DNA of 6,746 nucleotides from Nitrospira sp. (GTDB lineage Bacteria > Nitrospirota > JACRHL01): the NCBI GenBank assembly GCA_026994095.1, contig JALWRU010000178.1:1-6746 (forward strand), written 5' to 3'. The translations under genes and the position numbers were made by a program. The notes under the pieces were generated by a model. That model was not told where the DNA came from, made no database searches, and saw nothing but the letters and a program-made list of their open reading frames with translations. Position 1 is the first letter of the stretch. Every line of letters starts with the position of its first letter. Shown here in pieces: positions 1-5,707 of this stretch.

Positions 1-2982
1 GACTACGACGTGGTCTATGTGCGTTACGCCCGCAACGGTGACACCGGCAATATGGACATCCCCATGGGGGAACTGCCCGATCTGATTGAGGCCGGAGCCG
101 ATCTGGTGTTGCTGCACCCGGACGGTAGTGAAGAGATTCTGGTGGGCTGCAAGGATCCCCAGGGCTACCCGTCCGCCACCGCCGAGCAGGGCGATACCGA
201 TATTCACGGGCTGGCTGCCCCCGGTTGGCCCGCCTGTTCGGTGCAGGACCCGATGGTCTCCTACGACGGCGAATGGGTCTATTATGCCAAGTATGTGGAT
301 GTGAACACCCACTACCGGACGCTGCTGACCGGCAGCTACATCTTCAAAATGCAGATTGGTGGTGCCAACCCGGCCAGGGTGGAGGTGCAACTCACCGATG
401 CCAGCACCGGTTTTGGCAACGACCGCTGGGCCGGACGGGGTGGCCCGCAGGACCAGCCGGCGTTGGGGATTCGTGATCTGGGGCCGACCCCGCTTCCCAA
501 CGGCGACCTGGTCTTTACCAGCAACCGCATGGGGCTGGTGCCGCCACGGCAGGGGACCGCCAAAAACAAGGGCCGACCGTCCGACCTGCTGGTGGCGCAA
601 CTGCATCGCATGAGCGACCACGACGGCAGCACCCCCAACCTGAATTTGCACTCCATCGGCGTCTCCAGCCTGCATCTGGTGCAGCACCCGTCGGTACTGG
701 AGGACGGGCGACTGCTGTTCTCCAACTGGGACGATGTGGGCACCAAGTACAAGTACGCCATGATGACGCTGTACACGTCACACCCGGACGGCTCCAACCT
801 GTCCATGTTCATGGAGCCCCACGAACGGCGCGGGCGGCTGGACCATTTCAGCACCCAACTGGGCAGCGGCGAGGTGGTGACGGTGAGTTACTATCCCGGC
901 AATGTATGGGGCTTCGGCACCCTGCTGCGTATGCCGGTGGACATCGCCGGACCGGACTTTGAACGCGCAGGCAAGAATTCCGAGGAGCACCGTCGGGCGT
1001 TTGCCAGAAAAGGGACCATCAACCTGACCGCTCATACGGACGGGGCCGACCTGATCGCTCCCAACCGGTCCGGGCGCTACTCCACCCCCTCACCGGCTCC
1101 CAATGGCGGCCTGCTGGTGAGCTACTCCCCCGGTGCAGTCCTTGGGGGCGGTCCGGTGGGGTTGCAGACGCCGGTGGTGAACGGTGGCCTCTACCTGATT
1201 CTGGATGCCAGCAAAAAGGTGACCGACCCGTCGCAACTGCTGGCCCTGGCAGCCCCCAATGAATTTAACGCCATGTGGCCGCGTGCGGTGGTGCCCTACG
1301 CCCGTATTCATGGCCGCTCCAAGCCGGTGGTGATCGCCGATGTGGCCAACGATGGTCATGGGGATGCGCGCTTACCGGCAGGCACCCCCTTCGGGCTGTT
1401 TGGCAGCTCGTCAATCTATCAGCGCGAGTCGGCCCCCCACCGGGGCAGCAGTTTTGCGATGGACAACACCCGCTCGCTCTCCACCGGTGAATGGCGGGTG
1501 CAGGGGGCGCAGGCGGGCTGGATCAACAACGACGAGATCTATGGTGTGCGCATCATCGCCGCTGTGCCCAAACCGTTTCAGCAGCCCTATCAGGTCACCC
1601 CGGAGGAGCAGCGGCTGATCGACGACCCCCGCGCGGTGCTGCTGGTGGACGGTTTTACCGCCATGTCCAACGAACGGTGGCGGATTTTAGGCGAGATCCC
1701 GGTCAAGAAGCGGGACGCCGCCGGCAACCTGATCTGCAACCCGGCCGAGCGCATGCTGCTGCGGGATCAGGAGGGTGACATCGACCCCAACAATCCCTAC
1801 GACAATTCCGGCGCAGGCCCCTGTGGTATTTTTTCGCCCGACACCTCGTTTTTGACCCGGCTGCCTGCCGATGTACCGTTTTTTGCGCAGGGCATCGACA
1901 AGAACGGCATGACCCTGTTCTCGGAGTTGACCTGGCGTCATCTGGTGCCCGGTGAGGTCCGCACCGACTGTGGCGGCTGCCACGGCCACACCCTGCCGCA
2001 TATCCCCTTTGCCGGGACCGTTGCCTCGGCCAGCAGTTACACCCCCTGGCCGCTGGAGTCGCGCACCCCCTATGTGACCGAGGATGCCAACGGCCAGCCC
2101 ACCACCGCTTACCGGCTGGACGGGGCGGGCAATGATATGGGCAGTTGGGGCATTGAGTTCAACCGGGATATTCTGCCGATCCTGAACGCCAAATGTGTCA
2201 GCTGCCACACCGTCAGCGGCAATACCACCGGCACCGATCTGGTGCTGGACGACCCGGTGGACGGCCCCTACTGGAGGCTGGCGAAGGATCAGCGCGCCCG
2301 CTACGGCGGCCCGCCGCCTGCCGGGGCCGACCGCTACTTCAACCTGCAACGCAGCAAGTACATCCGGGCCTTGCAGGCGCGCCAGAGTTACCTCATGTGG
2401 AAGCTCTACGGGCGGCGGCTGGACGGTCGCACCAACGCTGACCGGGCCGACGATCTGGACTATGTGGGCGGCCCCATGCCGCCAGCAGGTTCGCCGCAAC
2501 TGACCGGCGAGGAGAAACGCCTGATCTCCCGCTGGATCGATCTGGGTGCCCCCATCGACCTGCCCGGTCGCACCTTGAACCGCTACACCATGGACGATCT
2601 GCTGCCGGTACTGACCGTGACCGAACCCCACGCCGGTATCAATCCGCAGGGTTTGCAGCGCATCCGCTTCGGCCTGTTTGATGGCGACAGCGGCATCGAC
2701 ATGAACCGCCTCACCATTACCCTGGATACCGATCTGCCCGGGTTCAGCGCCGGTAGCAACCTGCGCTCGCTGGCGGTCTTTAGCCAGAACAACACCATCG
2801 CCACCCTGTCCCTGCCCTCCGGGGCGCAGGCCACCCCGGCGCTCACCGCCGGTACCCCGTATACCCTGTCGATCTCGGCCTACGACCGGGCCGGTAACCG
2901 GGAAGACCGGACGGTCACCTTCCAGCTCAGTGCCGCCGCTTTGCAGGCCCCGCGCAACCTGTCGGTGATCCAGATTCCCTAG
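1..2982 (+). CDS. HzsA-related dihaem c-type cytochrome with TolB-like beta-propeller (5' partial)
   Basis: The frame is open from base 1 (Asp-Tyr-Asp before the GTG at 10), so the true start and expected signal peptide lie upstream; 993 residues are visible. Residues about 80-440 carry propeller-type strands: DPMVSYDGEWVYYAKY near 83, LPNGDLVFTSNR near 165, VLEDGRLLFSNWDD near 232 and APNGGLLVSYSPG near 366. After a long linker come SPDTSF, LVPGE and the first haem motif CGGCH (Cys657, Cys660, His661). A cytochrome c domain follows: NRDILPILNAKCVSCH holds the second motif (Cys732, Cys735, His736), and Met826 in GGPMPPAG is the likely sixth ligand, ahead of LTGEEKRLISRWIDLGAP. Residues about 873-993 look immunoglobulin-like (SAYDRAGNREDRTVTF). 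This order matches proteins annotated as HzsA-related, named after the anammox hydrazine synthase alpha subunit. Haem c attachment implies export to the periplasm or cell surface. The substrate and partner are unknown, and no hydrazine synthase beta or gamma subunit is visible. No PEP-CTERM, LPXTG or other sorting tail is seen. Family assignment is fairly sure; function is not. Confidence 0.85.
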   Translation, partial: DYDVVYVRYARNGDTGNMDIPMGELPDLIEAGADLVLLHPDGSEEILVGCKDPQGYPSATAEQGDTDIHGLAAPGWPACSVQDPMVSYDGEWVYYAKYVDVNTHYRTLLTGSYIFKMQIGGANPARVEVQLTDASTGFGNDRWAGRGGPQDQPALGIRDLGPTPLPNGDLVFTSNRMGLVPPRQGTAKNKGRPSDLLVAQLHRMSDHDGSTPNLNLHSIGVSSLHLVQHPSVLEDGRLLFSNWDDVGTKYKYAMMTLYTSHPDGSNLSMFMEPHERRGRLDHFSTQLGSGEVVTVSYYPGNVWGFGTLLRMPVDIAGPDFERAGKNSEEHRRAFARKGTINLTAHTDGADLIAPNRSGRYSTPSPAPNGGLLVSYSPGAVLGGGPVGLQTPVVNGGLYLILDASKKVTDPSQLLALAAPNEFNAMWPRAVVPYARIHGRSKPVVIADVANDGHGDARLPAGTPFGLFGSSSIYQRESAPHRGSSFAMDNTRSLSTGEWRVQGAQAGWINNDEIYGVRIIAAVPKPFQQPYQVTPEEQRLIDDPRAVLLVDGFTAMSNERWRILGEIPVKKRDAAGNLICNPAERMLLRDQEGDIDPNNPYDNSGAGPCGIFSPDTSFLTRLPADVPFFAQGIDKNGMTLFSELTWRHLVPGEVRTDCGGCHGHTLPHIPFAGTVASASSYTPWPLESRTPYVTEDANGQPTTAYRLDGAGNDMGSWGIEFNRDILPILNAKCVSCHTVSGNTTGTDLVLDDPVDGPYWRLAKDQRARYGGPPPAGADRYFNLQRSKYIRALQARQSYLMWKLYGRRLDGRTNADRADDLDYVGGPMPPAGSPQLTGEEKRLISRWIDLGAPIDLPGRTLNRYTMDDLLPVLTVTEPHAGINPQGLQRIRFGLFDGDSGIDMNRLTITLDTDLPGFSAGSNLRSLAVFSQNNTIATLSLPSGAQATPALTAGTPYTLSISAYDRAGNREDRTVTFQLSAAALQAPRNLSVIQIP

Positions 2983-3014
2983 GGCCTGTTTCCATTGGTG
3001 TGAACAGGCCCTGG
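2979..3014 (+). terminator. Stem-loop starting at the stop codon; possible terminator without T-tract
   Basis: AGGGCCTGTT (2981-2990) is perfectly complementary to AACAGGCCCT (3003-3012), giving a 10-bp stem with a 12-base loop. It can be lengthened by a G-U pair (2980/3013) and a C-G pair (2979/3014). The TAG stop (2980-2982) of the haem protein gene forms the base of the left arm. No run of T follows on either strand, so it is not a textbook intrinsic terminator. It may instead be an RNA 3'-end stabiliser or a Rho-assisted end. The pairing is seen directly; the role is inferred from position. Confidence 0.5.
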
Positions 3015-3063
3015 CAGATGCCGCGCCCTGACGAGCGGGGGTGCCGAAATTCCGTAGAGCCGA

Positions 3064-3069
3064 TATACT
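3064..3069 (+). promoter_or_regulatory. Possible sigma70 -10 box upstream of the sulfotransferase gene
   Basis: TATACT at 3064-3069 differs from TATAAT at one position and sits in a locally A/T-richer stretch of an otherwise GC-rich window. No good -35 box is found 16-18 bases upstream: GTGCCG and TGCCGA are poor matches. If used, transcription would begin near 3076, which leaves about 45 bases of leader before the ATG at 3122 and would exclude the upstream GTG at 3041 as the start. This is a weak call based on a single hexamer. Confidence 0.3.
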
Positions 3070-3121
3070 CCCCCGGAAATTCATTTGCCACCGCGCCAGT
3101 ACGCCGCCAGAATATCCCCCT

Positions 3122-3931
3122 ATGTTGCTCAAGCCCCGTATCCGCATCCTGCACAATCTGGCCCGCAGCGGCGGTACGCTGGTGAGCAAGTGTATTGGCT
3201 GCATGGACAATGTGGCGCTATTGAGTGAAATCCATCCGGGCGGCTGGAACTTCTTCAGCCCGGCCACACAGGCGCGGGAGTGGTATCAATTACTCAGCAA
3301 AAAAGAGCTGCGCGAGCTGGAGCATATGCCGCTGGTGGAGCGCTTTGTAACGGCCATCACCCTCATTGAAAAGCGGTGTAGCGAGCGCGGCCTGCAACTG
3401 GTCATTCGCGACTGGGCCCATCTGGATTATGTGGGGGTGCCGTTTGTGCCCCGGCCCTCTTACAGCAACGCCACCGCACAGGTACTGGAGACCCCTTTTG
3501 AGGTCAGCCGCATCTCGCTGGTGCGGCACCCGATGGACCAGTGGTTGAGCCTGGCCACACTGGATCATGTCTACCCGGAGGTGGAGGCGGGCCGCTTCAC
3601 TGCCATCGATTTTTTGAACGGCTACCGCCGCTACGCCGAACATGCGGTGCAGCACGGCTTCTTTCGGTACGACGACTTTACCCGCCAGCCGGATGAGGTG
3701 CTCAAAACTGTCTGCGAGGCGCTGCAACTGTCTTACGATGCCAGCTATGCGGAGCGCTGGCATGAGTACATGCAGATTACCGGTGATACCAGTGGCAGCC
3801 GTGGCGACGCCACCATCCGCCCGTTAAAACGGCGCGAGATGCCGCCGGACTACCTCAAGCAGATGCAGCAGGTGCCGACCTATCACGAAATCTTGAAGTT
3901 GTTGGGTTATCCGGAGGAGCCGTCCGGCTGA
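3122..3931 (+). CDS. Sulfotransferase family protein
   Basis: This gene encodes 269 residues, a usual length for PAPS-dependent sulfotransferases, which move a sulfuryl group from PAPS to a hydroxyl or amine of a sugar, lipid or protein in the cytosol. The N-terminal strand and P-loop-like segment RIRILHNLARSGGTLVSK (residues 6-23) fits the 5'-phosphosulfate loop. SLVRHPMDQWLSL (residues 132-144) fits the 3'-phosphate-binding RxP...S motif. RYDDFTRQPDEVLKTVCEAL (residues 182-201) matches the later conserved YEDL-like helix, and a basic segment with GDTSGSRGD and RPLKRRE follows. There is no signal peptide or membrane segment. I chose the ATG at 3122 because the core fold begins at once after it. 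An in-frame GTG at 3041 would add 27 residues with no domain character; it has a GAGCGGGG run before it, whereas the ATG lacks a clear ribosome binding site, so the start is uncertain. The 3' end overlaps the convergent acyltransferase gene by 25 bases. The acceptor is unknown; the neighbouring glycan genes suggest a polysaccharide. The link to the minus-strand operon is inference. Confidence 0.8.
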   Translation: MLLKPRIRILHNLARSGGTLVSKCIGCMDNVALLSEIHPGGWNFFSPATQAREWYQLLSKKELRELEHMPLVERFVTAITLIEKRCSERGLQLVIRDWAHLDYVGVPFVPRPSYSNATAQVLETPFEVSRISLVRHPMDQWLSLATLDHVYPEVEAGRFTAIDFLNGYRRYAEHAVQHGFFRYDDFTRQPDEVLKTVCEALQLSYDASYAERWHEYMQITGDTSGSRGDATIRPLKRREMPPDYLKQMQQVPTYHEILKLLGYPEEPSG

Positions 3932-4533
3932 GGCGACTTGTCGCTGTCCTGATCGCCCCGTTTGCGCACCACCCGCGCCGGGTTGCCCACCACCACGTGG
4001 GCATTACCGACCGGATGCACCACCACCGCGCCAGCCCCTACCACCGCACCATCCCCCACCGGGGCCATGACCACCGCGCCGTTGCCCAGCCAGCAGTCGT
4101 CACCGATGGTGATGGCGTTCAACTCGCCGCCCTGTTCGCGGATGGGCAGGTCGGTGCGGTCAAAGTAGTGCACACGGGTGCCGCTGATAATCTGTACACC
4201 GCTGCCGATGAGGGTGTCGTCGCCAATGTGGCACAGGCCGATGTTGCAACCCGGCCCCACGTAGGCATGTCGCCCGATGGTGATGCCGCGCTGGGCCAGG
4301 GTGGTGCCGAACTCAATCACGCAGCCGTCCCCGGCGCGGGGCAGTACCACCCGGTAAAAAGACCGCCGCAGGTAGACCCCCGGCAGGCCCGGCAGCAGGC
4401 TCATCAACTGGGAGGCCCCGGCAAACAGATGGTCGTTGTGATCCCATCCGGCGCACCACCGCACCGGCCACGCCAAGGGTGCTACCAACAGCCAGCTCAG
4501 GGCATTTATAAACGATTTGATGAGGCTCTTCAT
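3907..4533 (-). CDS. Left-handed beta-helix (hexapeptide repeat) acyltransferase
   Basis: This gene encodes 208 residues, a usual length for small sugar O-acyltransferases of the WcaF/xenobiotic acetyltransferase type, which generally transfer acetyl from acetyl-CoA to a sugar hydroxyl. The N-terminus has a basic then hydrophobic stretch (MKSLIKSFINALSWLLVAPL) that may associate with the membrane. QLMSLLPGLPGVYLRRSFYR (residues 42-61) is a segment I recognise from polysaccharide-associated acyltransferases. Imperfect hexapeptide turns follow at about 84-114 (ITIGRHAYVGPGCNIG, HIGDDTLIGSG) and 141-172 (ITIGDDCWLGNGAVV, VGDGAVVGAGAVV). The family ending VVGNPARVVRKR precedes a short polar tail. 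His122 in the GTRVHYFD loop is a candidate active-site residue. I prefer the ATG at 4533, 10 bases after the upstream glycosyltransferase stop, because the protein begins naturally there. An ATG at 4575 would add 14 residues, overlap the previous gene by 32 bases, and has a somewhat better AGGCGG ribosome binding site. It is the last gene of the minus-strand operon. Acetyl as the group moved is inferred from the family. Confidence 0.85.
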   Translation of the reverse strand: MKSLIKSFINALSWLLVAPLAWPVRWCAGWDHNDHLFAGASQLMSLLPGLPGVYLRRSFYRVVLPRAGDGCVIEFGTTLAQRGITIGRHAYVGPGCNIGLCHIGDDTLIGSGVQIISGTRVHYFDRTDLPIREQGGELNAITIGDDCWLGNGAVVMAPVGDGAVVGAGAVVVHPVGNAHVVVGNPARVVRKRGDQDSDKSPQPDGSSG

Positions 4534-4543
4534 GGTCGCACCA

Positions 4544-5707
4544 TCATGGGGTGTGCGGCTCGTCCTGGCAACCATCCACCGCCTGCCGGTAGATGGTCAG
4601 ATAGGCCTGTCCTACCCGGTCGAGGGTGAAGTGTTGCAACAGTCGGGCGTGGGCCGCGTCGGTGAGCGTCAGGCGGTCGTCCGGGGTGGCCAGCAGGTGG
4701 CTCATCTGTGTCGCCAGTGCGGTGATGGTGCGGGCCGGGTCGTCCGGCGGTGGCACCAGCACGGCCTCCTGCCCGTTTTCCAGCATCTGACCGATGCTGC
4801 CCACATCGGTGGTGACGATGGCCACCCGTGCGGCCATGGCCTCTAACAAGGTCATGGGCATGCCTTCGCTGGCGGAGGTCAGCACAAACAGGTCCAGCGC
4901 CGCCATCACCTGCGGAATGTCCTCCCGCGATCCGGCCAAATGGACCCGTTCTGACAAGTTGAGGCCCTTGCACAGGGCGGTCAGGTTGCGGCGCATGGGG
5001 CCGTCGCCGACGATCAGCAGGTGGGCGTCGGGCCGTTTTTCCAGAGTGAGGGCAAAGGCCTCCAGCAGAATGTCCTGCCTCTTAATATGTTCGAGCCTTG
5101 CCACGGTGCCGCACAGGGGCGCGTTAAGGGGGATGCCGAATTGGGCGCGTATCGGCTCTCCTACGGCTGCCGACAGGTCAAAGCCGTCCGGGTCGAGGCC
5201 GTTGGGCAGTATGGTGATGGCCTCGGCGGGCAGGGATTCGATGGTGACCAGCGCGGTTTTGACCTGCTCGGTCACGGCGGTGATGGGGCCGTGTGGGCGG
5301 GCGATGGTGCGGTTGAACAGTCGCCTCTTAAAACTGGCGGTATCTGGATGGAAACGGCCATGTTCGGTAAACACCACCGGCAGACGGGTGCGCGGGCGGG
5401 CCAGCAGGCTGCGGGCCAGCATGGCATAAAAGTAGGCGGTGTACTGGTGGGCGTGGATCAACTCGCTGCCCACCTGCGCCACATGGGCCGCCAGCCGTCC
5501 GGCCACCGAGCGGTCAAACCCGGCCTTGCGGCCCAGTACAGTACAGGGGATGCCGTCCGCTTGCAGGGCCTCGCCAAAGGCCCCCAACTGGTCGAGACAG
5601 GCTACATCCACCTGATGTTCATGACCGCGCAGCCAGCGCGCCAGATCGGCCACTACCCGCTCGGTGCCGCCCACCGGCAGGCCGTGTACCAAAAAGGTAA
5701 TCTTCAT
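4544..5707 (-). CDS. Glycosyltransferase family 4 (GT-B fold)
   Basis: The gene encodes 387 residues, typical of a GT4 retaining glycosyltransferase that moves a sugar from a nucleotide donor to a growing glycan at the cytosolic face of the membrane. The N-terminal acceptor domain opens with ITFLVHGLPVGGTERVVADL (residues 3-22), including the glycine loop VGGTE. IHAHQYTAYFYA (84-95) and VFTEHGRFHPD (112-122) are conserved strands of that domain. ILPNGLD (166-172) marks the domain linker. The C-terminal domain has GTVARLEHIKRQDILLEAF (200-218), with Arg204 and Lys209 in the usual phosphate-contact positions, LIVGDGP (231-237), and the EX7E motif in SEGMPMTLLEAMA (Glu281, Glu289). There is no membrane segment. 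The ATG at 5705-5707 overlaps the TGA of the upstream glycosyltransferase gene as ATGA, implying translational coupling, so the start is well supported. Donor and acceptor sugars cannot be read from sequence. It resembles the GT4 enzymes of exopolysaccharide clusters, but I would not assign a pathway name. Confidence 0.92.
   Translation of the reverse strand: MKITFLVHGLPVGGTERVVADLARWLRGHEHQVDVACLDQLGAFGEALQADGIPCTVLGRKAGFDRSVAGRLAAHVAQVGSELIHAHQYTAYFYAMLARSLLARPRTRLPVVFTEHGRFHPDTASFKRRLFNRTIARPHGPITAVTEQVKTALVTIESLPAEAITILPNGLDPDGFDLSAAVGEPIRAQFGIPLNAPLCGTVARLEHIKRQDILLEAFALTLEKRPDAHLLIVGDGPMRRNLTALCKGLNLSERVHLAGSREDIPQVMAALDLFVLTSASEGMPMTLLEAMAARVAIVTTDVGSIGQMLENGQEAVLVPPPDDPARTITALATQMSHLLATPDDRLTLTDAAHARLLQHFTLDRVGQAYLTIYRQAVDGCQDEPHTP
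5704..5707 (-). promoter_or_regulatory. ATGA stop/start overlap between the two glycosyltransferase genes
   Basis: Read on the minus strand, ATGA contains the ATG of the GT4 gene (5707-5705) and the TGA of the GT2 gene (5706-5704). Such 4-base overlaps usually mean that ribosomes finishing the first gene re-initiate on the second. The overlap fixes the GT4 start and shows that both enzymes are made from one transcript. Confidence 0.85.

Noticed and set aside
1..2982. Assigning the gene as hzsA, a true hydrazine synthase alpha subunit
   Set aside because: The first haem motif lacks the tyrosine recalled for hydrazine synthase, no beta or gamma subunit is visible, and the context is not anammox-like; only family resemblance can be supported.
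2860..2982. Possible C-terminal sorting signal (PEP-CTERM or similar) on the haem protein, prompted by the neighbouring glycan genes
   Set aside because: The chain ends in an Ig-like strand followed by ALQAPRNLSVIQIP, with no Pro-Glu-Pro motif, hydrophobic segment or basic tail.
1687..3267. Long open frame of about 526 codons on the minus strand, antisense to the haem protein gene and the start of the sulfotransferase gene
   Set aside because: The translation is a run of Gly, Arg, Val and Gln without recognisable domains, as expected when a GC-rich gene is read from the opposite strand. The + strand frame has clear haem motifs over the same bases.
3911..3944. Short stems (CCGGA/TCCGG at 3911-3927 and GCGA/TCGC at 3933-3944) in the convergent gene overlap, considered as a bidirectional terminator
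   Set aside because: Stems are only 4-5 bp, lie in coding sequence and lack a T-tract on either strand; such stems are common by chance in GC-rich DNA.
4532..4544. Inverted repeat ATGGT-CGC-ACCAT at the junction of the GT4 and acyltransferase genes
   Set aside because: A 5-bp stem is too short to claim as a regulatory hairpin, although it does place the acyltransferase ATG in one arm.
3997..4629. Plus-strand frame of about 210 codons opposite the acyltransferase gene
   Set aside because: It is compositionally odd (rich in His, Ala, Gly and Pro) and lies opposite strong hexapeptide repeats, so it is a shadow.
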